DNA of 64,000 nt from CAYUAI01 sp964442745 (lineage in GTDB: Bacteria > Pseudomonadota > Gammaproteobacteria > S012-40). The notes below the pieces were generated by a model. It searched no databases and had not been told where the DNA came from. It saw nothing but the letters and a program-made list of their open reading frames with translations. The DNA lies in contig CAYUAI010000003.1 in NCBI GenBank assembly GCA_964442745.1, positions 91,569 through 155,568 on the forward strand, written 5' to 3'. Shown one piece after another: positions 26,084-34,058 of this stretch. The position numbers were made by a program, and so were the translations under genes. Position 1 is the first letter of the stretch; each line of letters opens with the position of its first letter.

Positions 26084-27082
26084 ATGAATACGGCTTATCG
26101 AACGTTCACCCTGTGGATGATATGGGCTACAGCAGCCACCGTTATTTACCTTGGGTTGTATATCGACACAGACATACTCAGCTTTCTAAAAAATGACCAA
26201 AGCCGAATCACCTGGATCATTACCGCCTTATTCCTTCTCAGTACCCTCGCAAGCTTTATGCTAGTGGTAGCCATTACCGGTGAACGTATTGAAGCCTACC
26301 TCCAAGATGAAACAGCTAAAGACAAAGGCCTCATGGCGATCGAACCCAGTCGGCGCAAACAAAAGTCAGTCAATCGTTTTTATGATTCCCTAAAAACCGT
26401 CGCTAAATCCAATGGAACACCTAATATTGAAGTCCTGCTTGATATGGAACTATCGTCTTATCAGCGGATGAGCCATGCCACAGAAGTCCTTGGTAATCTA
26501 CTCATCACACTCGGATTGATCGGCACCGTCGTTGGCTTAACTCTCACCCTGAGTGGGTTAACTTCATCGCTTGATGCACTGGGACAGGATCAAGACTTAT
26601 TGCTTTCAGGGTTGCGCAAAGCCATGGGGGGAATGGGAACCGCCTTTTATACCACCTTATTAGGTGCGGTACTTGGCGGCGTATTGATACGTATTTTTGC
26701 CCTGATTACCGAGCATGGTATTGGTGGCTTACAAGATCAATTAATGAAAACTTGCATGGTACATTGTTCTGCCGATTTTAAACAAACGGTTGAAAAAGAC
26801 ATTCGATTTCTGAATGTGGAAATTGATGCGCTGGGAACCCGCGTTAAAACACTAGAAAAAACCTTTGACGATACACGCATCGCGATCAATGCATTCAGAG
26901 ACTCAATTCGTGAATTAAACCAATTGTCCGGCGATGATAGTGGCGTGTATACCTTGCGAGAAACCTTAAAAATGCAAAAATATTATCGCGCTTTATTACG
27001 TCAGGAAATGCAATTAATGCACCGCCTTAATCGCTCTTGGTGGCACCATTTTAAAGACTTTCTTGCCACAAGAAACGATTGA
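26084..27082 (+). CDS. MotA/TolQ/ExbB-family proton-channel protein
   Basis: A 332-residue protein with four helices: about 8-27, 46-68, 134-160 (LGNLLITLGLIGTVVGLTLT) and 185-212 (GMGTAFYTTLLGAVLGGVLI). The last two hold the MotA/TolQ/ExbB signature, with the GLIGTVxGL and GGMGTAFxTTLLG motifs. A long cytosolic loop separates helices two and three, as in MotA. The C-terminal 100 residues are a predicted coiled coil (VEIDALGTRVKTLEKTFDDT and on). AAGGA precedes the ATG. It overlaps or abuts the vWA gene and should form the stator channel with it. Confidence 0.88.
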   Translation: MNTAYRTFTLWMIWATAATVIYLGLYIDTDILSFLKNDQSRITWIITALFLLSTLASFMLVVAITGERIEAYLQDETAKDKGLMAIEPSRRKQKSVNRFYDSLKTVAKSNGTPNIEVLLDMELSSYQRMSHATEVLGNLLITLGLIGTVVGLTLTLSGLTSSLDALGQDQDLLLSGLRKAMGGMGTAFYTTLLGAVLGGVLIRIFALITEHGIGGLQDQLMKTCMVHCSADFKQTVEKDIRFLNVEIDALGTRVKTLEKTFDDTRIAINAFRDSIRELNQLSGDDSGVYTLRETLKMQKYYRALLRQEMQLMHRLNRSWWHHFKDFLATRND

Positions 27083-27095
27083 GAGAATTCGACTC

Positions 27096-27866
27096 ATGCG
27101 AAAAAATCGGCGGTTTACTTACACAAACATCTATGAAAGTTTTTCAGATATATCGCTGTTAATGCTTGCCACCTTTATCTTTTTAATGGTCACTATTTTA
27201 CTCACCTCCCGCATGGCACAAGAATATGAACTACCACGACTCAAAAAAGAAATTGTCGAGCTAAAAAATCAATTAGCCGCCGCCGAATTTAATCGCCAAC
27301 AAGCTACTAAACATCTGGAACAAATGGCGGTAATGTCCGAACAAGCACCACTGGATAGCATTGTCGAGTCAGCCACCTTTGGCCATAAAGATTTTGATAT
27401 CTTTATCGAAGGACTCAAACAATTACCGGGGAGAGACTTGCACTTAATTGTTGATGCATCCGGTTCAATGCATGGGCTCACTTCATTTCTTATCCCTATT
27501 TTAAGAGTCATTGTCGTACGCTCCAATAAAAAATTGGCCGCCCTCACCTGGTTCAGTGACAATGAAGCTGAGACTTATACGGGCACCATGGGAGACATGT
27601 TTGACAAACTCATGAACGGCGCACCTTTTGGCGGCACCTTAGAAACCATCGGTAAAGCGTTTCGGGTCGCCGCTCGACGCACCCTCCCACCAGGCGCTTA
27701 TCTACTTATCGGTGATGAGCCATCCAGTGACCGTGTTGGCTATAGCGATATTCCAAGTCCAGTATTCACCTTACCCTTAGGCCGATCCGACCCGGAAACC
27801 AACCGAGCCTATCAAGAAATTGCTGATAAGACCGGCGGAAAGATGTTACATTTAGACTTCAGGTAA
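27096..27866 (+). CDS. MotB/ExbD-like membrane anchor fused to a von Willebrand A domain
   Basis: A 256-residue protein with a short basic N-terminus, one helix beginning SFSDISLLMLATFIFLMVTI, a coiled coil (PRLKKEIVELKNQLAAAEF) and a vWA domain. D18 lies at the helix start, where MotB, ExbD and TolR have their proton-binding aspartate. The vWA domain has a complete metal site: D120-A-S122-G-S124, T181 in GGT, and D207 in IGDEP. Normal MotB-type partners end in a peptidoglycan-binding OmpA domain; here the vWA replaces it. The start at MRKNRR is preferred over an upstream TTG inside the previous gene. Confidence 0.85.
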   Translation: MRKNRRFTYTNIYESFSDISLLMLATFIFLMVTILLTSRMAQEYELPRLKKEIVELKNQLAAAEFNRQQATKHLEQMAVMSEQAPLDSIVESATFGHKDFDIFIEGLKQLPGRDLHLIVDASGSMHGLTSFLIPILRVIVVRSNKKLAALTWFSDNEAETYTGTMGDMFDKLMNGAPFGGTLETIGKAFRVAARRTLPPGAYLLIGDEPSSDRVGYSDIPSPVFTLPLGRSDPETNRAYQEIADKTGGKMLHLDFR

Positions 27867-27880
27867 GCAGAAATTATCAC

Positions 27881-28255
27881 ATGATTATCATTCCTGCAGG
27901 CATCATTGTTATTGGTGAACTGAGAAGTTCCGGCATTGTTCGCGTTGACGCAAAAATTGAAGGTAATGGTTTTATTGACGGCTTAGTCATGCTCACTAAA
28001 AAATGTGTCTGGCGTGGCAATCTTGTCGCCGATGAAATTTTTGTTGATGGCACCATTGAAGGCCACATTACGGCCCATAAAAAAATACACCTCAACGAAA
28101 AATGCAACGTGACAGGTAGCATTCACTGCGCCAAAGTTATCATCCACGATGGCGCAAAAATCAATGCCAAGTTCTACATGAAAAAATCCGATACGCCAAT
28201 GAATCTCAGAAAAAAAACACCAAATAAATCAACATCAGTCAATACCTCTATTTGA
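27881..28255 (+). CDS. Bactofilin
   Basis: A 124-residue polymer-forming cytoskeletal protein. It shows the beta-solenoid repeat pattern of bactofilins: GIIVIGELRSSGIVRVDAKI, EGNGFIDGLVMLTKKCVW, VADEIFVDGTIEGHITAHKK and CNVTGSIHCAKVIIHDGAKI, each turn about 17-18 residues. The C-terminal tail is disordered and basic. Bactofilins self-assemble into filaments at the membrane and recruit cell-wall and polar proteins. It follows the vWA gene by 14 bases, so it probably scaffolds the channel-vWA complex. Confidence 0.85.
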   Translation: MIIIPAGIIVIGELRSSGIVRVDAKIEGNGFIDGLVMLTKKCVWRGNLVADEIFVDGTIEGHITAHKKIHLNEKCNVTGSIHCAKVIIHDGAKINAKFYMKKSDTPMNLRKKTPNKSTSVNTSI

Positions 28256-28514
28256 GATCTAGGTATTAATTATCAATGAGAGGCATCATCATGACAAAAT
28301 TTATTCATGGTGAGTTAGTATTTTATTGTTGTTAAAACCCATCAAGTTTTTTTTGATTCTTAATTTAATAAAGTGTTCTTCAATATTTTCAAGGACAATT
28401 AACAAATTTTAAAATCGTTTTCAATTGTTATTGGCATAGTTGTTCCATTGCTCTCATATGTGTGAATTTTTACTTCATACGTTTTATTAAACAAAAAGGC
28501 AAAAGGAAATACAT

Positions 28515-29193
28515 ATGCTAATTAAAATACTATGTTCAATGGTAATTATGATGGTTTTTTTCTTAGAAAATAGTATTGCAGATAATATACCCGTAGCGTT
28601 TGAGATTTAGGTATTGAGTGCGAGACATATTTTTGTCCTGACTAGGCGAAACGACGAGCAATATCGGGATTATTGCGAGGAGTTTCAACACAGTCAGGGC
28701 AAAAATAGGACCGTAATAAAGCCTAAATCTCAAACGCTACGGGTATATTGATAGCTATAATCATGATACAGGTTTTTCATTCGTTGCGAGTGATCAACTC
28801 GATTATAATCGTTTTCTTGCTAATACCGCACATCAGCGTGGATTATCTATTGCACTAAAAAATAATGTGGAGCAAGTCGAAGATCTCGTGAACTTTTTTG
28901 ATTTTCCGATTAACGAAGAATGTCACGAATATGATGAATGTGATATTTTGACGACATTTATTGAAGCGGGCAAAGCCGTGTTTAATGCGGAGTATGATCA
29001 ACGTTACATTAATAACAAACAGAAACGCTTTAAAATGTGCTCAGAGTCTTTTTCATTAAAGATGAGTGCACTGATCCTTCCTTTGGACTTGGATGGATCA
29101 TTTTTGATGAATAACTCAAGCCAGACTCTATTTAAAACCCATCTATCTTTCCCATCGGCAGATCAAAGAACACCAGCGATTGATTCCTTATGA
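28515..29193 (+). pseudogene. GH114-type glycosidase (polygalactosaminidase-like) remnant, broken by a palindromic element
   Basis: The gene begins with a good ribosome site (AAAAGGAAA) and a signal peptide (MLIKILCSMVIMMVFFLENS) and then runs straight into the element at 28584-28749, which introduces a stop. Beyond it the frame resumes as YNHDTGFSFVASDQLDYNRF, RGLSIALKNNVEQVEDLVNF and NEECHEYDECDILTTFIEAG, the C-terminal half of glycoside hydrolase family 114. Roughly 100 residues of the catalytic N-terminal half are missing, so deletion accompanied or followed the insertion. The product cannot be functional. An ATG at 28870 could start only the C-terminal half. Confidence 0.8.
28584..28749. 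mobile_element. Palindromic foldback element inserted in the GH114 gene
   Basis: About 166 bases with perfect 28-base terminal inverted repeats (28584-28611 and 28722-28749, outer tips AATATACCCGTAGCG / CGCTACGGGTATATT). The interior is also nearly self-complementary (TATTTTTGTCCTGACT against AGTCAGGGCAAAAATA; GCAATA against TATTGC at the centre), so the whole element can fold into one long hairpin. It has no coding capacity. It is a different family from the AGGAATGGGCA repeats; I saw only one copy here. Confidence 0.8.
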
Positions 29194-29299
29194 AAGTACC
29201 AAGATAAGACGCACTAACCTCATGCTAAAAGGTAAGAAATGGAAAGCTATTGCGCCGCTCATTCTTAATGATATTCACATCGGTGGCCTTCATGATTCG
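29111..29299 (+). other. Coding-like fragment, unassigned
   Basis: One frame is open through this stretch and reads ARLYLKPIYLSHRQIKEHQR, then LIPYESTKIRRTNLML and KGKKWKAIAPLILNDIHIGG, which looks protein-like but has no start codon and is cut off by repeat copy C at 29306. I could not identify the family. It may be the tail of another broken gene or chance. Confidence 0.3.
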
Positions 29300-29305
29300 A
29301 TTCGT

Positions 29306-29507
29306 AGGAATGGGCACGTGGTAACTTCCCTGCTTGGCGCTCAGATTGGGTTTGTTCTGATTGAACAAAAATGCAGAAATAGTGGTTCTCTTTCGAGCTT
29401 TTGTGATTGCGGTAAGGAGCGTGAGCAAGAGCGGAAGCTTTGAAGAACGGGTCAAGACAGGCGGAAGATCAGATGCAAAACCGGGAAGTTATCACGCGCC
29501 CATTCCT
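29306..29507. repeat. MITE-like interspersed repeat, copy C
   Basis: About 200 bases with tips AGGAATGGGCACGTGGTAAC and CGCGCCCATTCCT. The interior matches copies A and D, but it contains an extra insertion of roughly 20-25 bases after TTTTGTGAT. It lies between the GH114 remnant and the CDGSH-Rieske-ThDP gene, in the same orientation as the other copies. Confidence 0.85.
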
Positions 29508-29622
29508 AAGCGAAACAAACACTGGAAAATGAGGCGAATTCAAGTAAAATAGGTCGGATTATTATACCATTGTTATCGTCTTAAAATAATCCACTCCGAT
29601 TGATAAAAAAGGAGCCCGTCCC

Positions 29623-31866
29623 ATGGAAAAACCAAAACCTAAAATCGTTGATACTCGCCCCATTGCTGTTAATTTAACATCGAATCAATCGTATTACTGG
29701 TGTAGCTGCGGTAAGAGTAAAAACCAACCGTTTTGTGATGGTTCTCATCAAGATACCCCTTTTACACCGATGGCCTTCGAAGTTGAAAAGAATGATAAAT
29801 ATTTTCTTTGCCAGTGTAAACGTTCAAAAAACCCACCTTATTGCGACGGTAGTCATAAAAATATTACTACCCAAGACTTAGAGGCCGAGCAAGACATTAC
29901 AACTGTTTGGTATAAGGTAGCAGAACTCAATGACATGACAGAAGGCGAGGTGCGTGCGGTATCTGCTGGTGATAAAACACTCGCACTCACCTGTTTTGAT
30001 AGTCAATACGGCGCTTTAGACAATGCCTGCCCACATCAAGGGGGTCTACTTAGTGAGGGCGCTATTGAATGTTCTGAAAATAGCGAATGTTGGTTACGTT
30101 GTCCTTGGCACGGTTGGGATTTTCATCCGCTCACAGGGCAATCGCCGGCGGGTTTTGACGATGGGGTAGATACCTATCCCATTGAAGAGCGTGACGACGG
30201 TGTCTATGTTCAGGTGAAAGAGCAACGCGAACGTGTGTCAACGATTTCTGACATTATGGTTGAAACCATGGTCAATTGGGGTATCACTCATGTATTTGGC
30301 ATGGTTGGGCATTCCAATCTTGGGTTAGCGGACGCTATACGTTTGCAAGAACAGTCAGGGAACTTGATCTATATAGGTGTTCGTCATGAAGGTGCGGCGG
30401 CATTGGCTTGTTCCGGCTTCGCTAAACTTACCGGCAAGCCGGCCGCTTGTTTAACCATTGCTGGACCTGGCGCTACCAATTTGCTCACCGGTTTATGGGA
30501 TGCCAAAGTTGACCGTGCTCCGGTATTGGCATTAACCGGTCAAATTAACACACAAGTATTTGGACCCGGCGCGTTTCAGGAAATTGATTTGGTGAATGCA
30601 TTTGCGGCCGTCACTAGTTTCAGTCAAACGGTATTGCCCAACAGTAAACATGCGGAGCTTGTTACGCTAGCATTGAAGCACGCCACGGTTAATCGCGATG
30701 TTGCTCACCTTATTTTCCCCGATGAAGTGCAAACCTTAGCGGCCGCAGAAGATGCAAAAGCCTCGTCACCCCAAGGGCGCTTGGGACTTACCGATATCTC
30801 TCCATCCGAAACCTCGCTTGTGGCGGCGGTGAAACCAATTGCATTAGCGAAACGACCGATTATCATTGTCGGTTTTGGTGCGCAAAATAGTATGTCAGCG
30901 GTTATGGCATTGGCGGAGCGACTGCATGCGCCAGTGTTGACCACTTTCAAAGCAAAAGGCCAAATCGCAGACGATCATCCGCTAGCCGCTGGTGTGCTTG
31001 GACGCAGCGGTACACCGGTGGCCAGTGGCTGCATGAACGAAGCCGATCTACTGATTGTTTTTGGTGCCTCTTTTTCTAATCATACGGGAATCACCGTTAA
31101 CAAAACCATTATACAAGTGGATTTTGACCCAATGGCCTTAGGTAAATTTCACTCCGTCGATTTCCCCGTTTGGGGGGAAATTGGCATTACCGCGCAGCAA
31201 TTACTAACTGCTTTGCCTGATAGTATGGATACCATAGATCAACGTCATGAAATGGTTGAGCGTTGGCAATCGTGGCGTGCGGAGAAAAACAAACGTGAAA
31301 GTCGCAGCCATGGACAAGGCATCAACTCTGCCGCCATCTTTGCGGCACTTAGTCGGCAATGCCCGAAAAATGCAGTTATCGCCGTAGACGTTGGCAATAA
31401 TACTTATTCCTTTGGACGTTATTTTGAAAGCAAGCAACAGCATGTGCTTATGTCCGGTTATCTGGGATCTATCGGTTTTGCTTTTCCTGCGGCCATGGGG
31501 GCTTGGGCGGCCACCCAGGTGATTGAAGAATATAAGGGACGTGCTGTAATTTCTGTCAGTGGTGACGGTGGTTTTGGGCAATATCTTGCGGAGTTTACCA
31601 CGGCCGTAAAATATGGCATGAACATAACGCATGTGCTTTTAAATAATTCAGAACTTGGTAAAATTTCCAAAGAACAACGTGCGGGTCACTGGGAAGTATG
31701 GCAAACTTCTTTACACAATCCAAACTTTGCCGAATTTGCGCGCAGTTGCGGTGGTTATGGGGTGCGGGTTGAAAATGCAGAAGAGCTGGATGAGGCGCTA
31801 GCGGCGGCCATCCAATATTCTGGCCCTGCACTCGTCGAGATTATTTCTGATGCGGAATTAATTTAG
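29623..31866 (+). CDS. Four-domain fusion: CDGSH - CDGSH - Rieske - thiamine-diphosphate enzyme
   Basis: A single uninterrupted 747-residue frame with AAAAGGAG before the ATG. Residues 27-42 and 63-78 are two CDGSH 2Fe-2S motifs (C27, C29, C38, H42; C63, C65, C74, H78). Residues about 95-200 are a Rieske domain with C136-P-H138 and C160-x2-H163. From about 205 to the end it is an acetolactate-synthase/pyruvate-oxidase type enzyme: catalytic glutamate E256 in VRHEGAAAL, GPGATNLLTGLWDAK, and the ThDP motif GDGGFGQYLAEFTTAVKYG to NN at about 647-675. The reaction is unknown; the iron-sulfur domains suggest direct electron transfer from a ThDP-bound intermediate. Repeats lie upstream. Confidence 0.9.
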   Translation: MEKPKPKIVDTRPIAVNLTSNQSYYWCSCGKSKNQPFCDGSHQDTPFTPMAFEVEKNDKYFLCQCKRSKNPPYCDGSHKNITTQDLEAEQDITTVWYKVAELNDMTEGEVRAVSAGDKTLALTCFDSQYGALDNACPHQGGLLSEGAIECSENSECWLRCPWHGWDFHPLTGQSPAGFDDGVDTYPIEERDDGVYVQVKEQRERVSTISDIMVETMVNWGITHVFGMVGHSNLGLADAIRLQEQSGNLIYIGVRHEGAAALACSGFAKLTGKPAACLTIAGPGATNLLTGLWDAKVDRAPVLALTGQINTQVFGPGAFQEIDLVNAFAAVTSFSQTVLPNSKHAELVTLALKHATVNRDVAHLIFPDEVQTLAAAEDAKASSPQGRLGLTDISPSETSLVAAVKPIALAKRPIIIVGFGAQNSMSAVMALAERLHAPVLTTFKAKGQIADDHPLAAGVLGRSGTPVASGCMNEADLLIVFGASFSNHTGITVNKTIIQVDFDPMALGKFHSVDFPVWGEIGITAQQLLTALPDSMDTIDQRHEMVERWQSWRAEKNKRESRSHGQGINSAAIFAALSRQCPKNAVIAVDVGNNTYSFGRYFESKQQHVLMSGYLGSIGFAFPAAMGAWAATQVIEEYKGRAVISVSGDGGFGQYLAEFTTAVKYGMNITHVLLNNSELGKISKEQRAGHWEVWQTSLHNPNFAEFARSCGGYGVRVENAEELDEALAAAIQYSGPALVEIISDAELI

Positions 31867-31932
31867 CTGGATCTTCCAATTAAGACCGGGGTTCAGTTGA
31901 TTCTTTATACGCGAATCAGCGCTAGTATGAAA

Positions 31933-31961
31933 GTGACAGCTAACACAAGCTTAACTGTCGC
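31933..31961 (+). terminator. Possible weak terminator hairpin
   Basis: GTGACAGCTAA and TTAACTGTCGC pair with two wobbles around a seven-base loop, about 70 bases after the fusion gene, followed by only three T bases. Confidence 0.3.
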
Positions 31962-32077
31962 TTTCCACGTTGTTGCTTCACGAGCCATTCCTTAGACATC
32001 AAACAGTCGGCATGACAAATACAAAACGTAAGACCTGCCCCCTTGTACTTTTTTCTCGTGAAATAATTGAAAATCAC

Positions 32078-32614
32078 TCAAAGATAAATTTCATTGAGCG
32101 CTAAACTGGCCTTAATCAAAACCAACTCAACTTGCTCGTGCTCCACATAGGTAATATGTATCCATCCATTTTCAACTCGGCGATAAATCTCAATTTTCAT
32201 CTTTTCTTGAGCAACTAACACATATTCCTGCAAGGAGAGTAGGCGTTGATACACGACACGTTTTTCAAATCGATCTTTAGCTTCCGTGGATGGGGATAAC
32301 ACTTCGATAATGAGTAATGGCTCAGTTTCATAATAAGGGTTATTTTGATTATCACTACAAGCGACCAATAAATCTGGATAATAGAAGACATCGTCAACTC
32401 GCACTTTCACATCAGACATATAAATATGATATGGTGGTATTAAATTTGCTCTCAACAAATTTAATAATTGCACTGCAATAAGATTGTGCCGCTTGCTTGC
32501 TCCCACCATCGCATAAACTTGCCCATCGATATACTCATGACGCACTTCACTACTTTGTTCACCCGCGAGATAAAAATCAATCGATAATTCTTCAACAGGC
32601 TTTACGATAGGCAT
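32078..32614 (-). CDS. Uma2-family (DUF820) putative endonuclease
   Basis: About 178 residues of the Uma2 family, a PD-(D/E)XK nuclease fold often in multiple copies in cyanobacteria and sporadic elsewhere. Visible: HEYIDGQVYAMVGASKRHNL (N-terminal motif), VKVRVDDVFYYPDLLVACSD with the active-site aspartate PDL, and EPLLIIEVLSPSTEAKDRFE with the catalytic ExL-VLSPS and lysine region. The start at MPIVKP has GGAG 11 bases upstream; the longer frame begins with TTG. Its biological role is unknown in general. It stands alone here. Confidence 0.82.
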   Translation of the reverse strand: MPIVKPVEELSIDFYLAGEQSSEVRHEYIDGQVYAMVGASKRHNLIAVQLLNLLRANLIPPYHIYMSDVKVRVDDVFYYPDLLVACSDNQNNPYYETEPLLIIEVLSPSTEAKDRFEKRVVYQRLLSLQEYVLVAQEKMKIEIYRRVENGWIHITYVEHEQVELVLIKASLALNEIYL

Positions 32615-32834
32615 AGCAAAATTTTCTCCGAATCCGCCGTAAGACAATCCAAGCCTTTGATATTAAAACCATGCAACCACCGTTGTTGGGTACATATAAG
32701 GTATTATAACTCGCTGCCTTTTCTAGCTCAACTCACCCATTTCTAAGCACCGTAATATTCTATTGATAGGTGTAAAAATCAAAGTCATATCTATCTTGAG
32801 TAAAAATTGATATAACTAAGTTCTTATTCCGGCG

Positions 32835-34025
32835 TTAAAAATACCCCTTAAGCGTTAGCTGTAAATAATCATCACGTTGAAAACTATATGAAACATCTTC
32901 GGGCTGTGCATTATGAAATACACGCAGCCGAAACTCAGCGCTGAGCCTATCGTTTAGGCGACGTTCAGCTTCGATATTAAAAAATAGTTCTTTAGTGTCC
33001 CTATCGATCACAACCCCAGCCAATAAGCTGCTATCCTGACTGTCATTAAACGCCAGACGACTACCTAGAAAAATGTCTTGGTCAAATAACACGGGATTAC
33101 TTTCATTGCGCCCATCATAAAGCAATTCCGTCAGCACGCTTAAATCCATCGCGCTATCATTAATTTGATAAAATGAATATTCATAACCTGCCACAAATGC
33201 AGCGAATTTATCATCTTTCGTATCACGGCCGATGAGTTCTAATTTCCATAACCATTCATTGTCAGTATACTGTAAATCAATACCCACTTGAGTTATCTGT
33301 TGATACACAGGAATCAATGCCTGCCTATTTGATGATAGAATCAACTGCGGCTCTCGTGAAGTACCATCAAAAACATAAACCCCTAAATCGACATCTCCAA
33401 AGTAATGACTATAACGGACAGCCCAGTCCATATTCGTTTCTTGCTCACTTGATTCATAAATCGCCTTGTTCGTATCAATAACTAAAGGCGTTCGAAACCG
33501 TCCTTTAATTCCGGGAAAAGTACGCTCACGAAAATACGGTAACAAAAAGAAATCAATGGCCCCCCAATCACGCTGCAGAGTGAGATTAATCATGGGCTGA
33601 CCAAGCTTGTCTTCTTCGGCCATGTCTTCCACCCCATCCGTTTGATTGATAACATCCACTAAGTGTCGCGACTCGGTAACCCCCCAAAATACTTTATTGA
33701 TACCAATAAGCAAACTCCAATTATCTTTTTCCAGCGCCCAATAGGCTTCACGCACATCCAGATGGCTACGTTCTGAATCTTTGGCATCAGCGCGGGCAAA
33801 CCCGACCAGGCTCACTCGCTGACGCCCATTATCATGTTGCCAACGTAGCTCGGGCTGAAACATCACAGATAAATTAGCCCCATTATGTTGTAATGGATAA
33901 CGTGCATCCTGAGAAAAAACACGCGATTCCAATCCAACATAGCCTGATCCATCCCACTCACCTGCATAAATCATTGATGGTAATAACAGTATAGATAAAA
34001 CCATTAATTTAACTGGACGTTTCAT
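32835..34025 (-). CDS. Outer-membrane beta-barrel protein of the RND operon
   Basis: A 396-residue protein with a signal peptide (MKRPVKLMVLSILLLPSMIYA) and a strand-rich body, ending in DDYLQLTLKGYF, a C-terminal phenylalanine as required for barrel assembly. Alternating strands such as WKLELIGRDTKDDKFAAFVA and SAEFRLRVFHNAQPED fit a porin-like barrel (DUF1302-like). It follows the RND/LolA fusion gene by about 33 bases. RND-family exporters of this type are often encoded with a LolA-like lipoprotein-sorting protein and such a barrel, so it is probably part of one envelope lipid or export system. Confidence 0.72.
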   Translation of the reverse strand: MKRPVKLMVLSILLLPSMIYAGEWDGSGYVGLESRVFSQDARYPLQHNGANLSVMFQPELRWQHDNGRQRVSLVGFARADAKDSERSHLDVREAYWALEKDNWSLLIGINKVFWGVTESRHLVDVINQTDGVEDMAEEDKLGQPMINLTLQRDWGAIDFFLLPYFRERTFPGIKGRFRTPLVIDTNKAIYESSEQETNMDWAVRYSHYFGDVDLGVYVFDGTSREPQLILSSNRQALIPVYQQITQVGIDLQYTDNEWLWKLELIGRDTKDDKFAAFVAGYEYSFYQINDSAMDLSVLTELLYDGRNESNPVLFDQDIFLGSRLAFNDSQDSSLLAGVVIDRDTKELFFNIEAERRLNDRLSAEFRLRVFHNAQPEDVSYSFQRDDYLQLTLKGYF

Positions 34026-34058
34026 TTTTTTCCCAAAGCTAGCTATAATTAATCGTAA

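Noticed and set aside
26084..27866. Zorya defence system (ZorA/ZorB)
   Set aside because: The channel-anchor pair is similar in type, but the anchor lacks an OmpA domain and there is no ZorC/D/E gene nearby; the vWA domain and bactofilin indicate something else.
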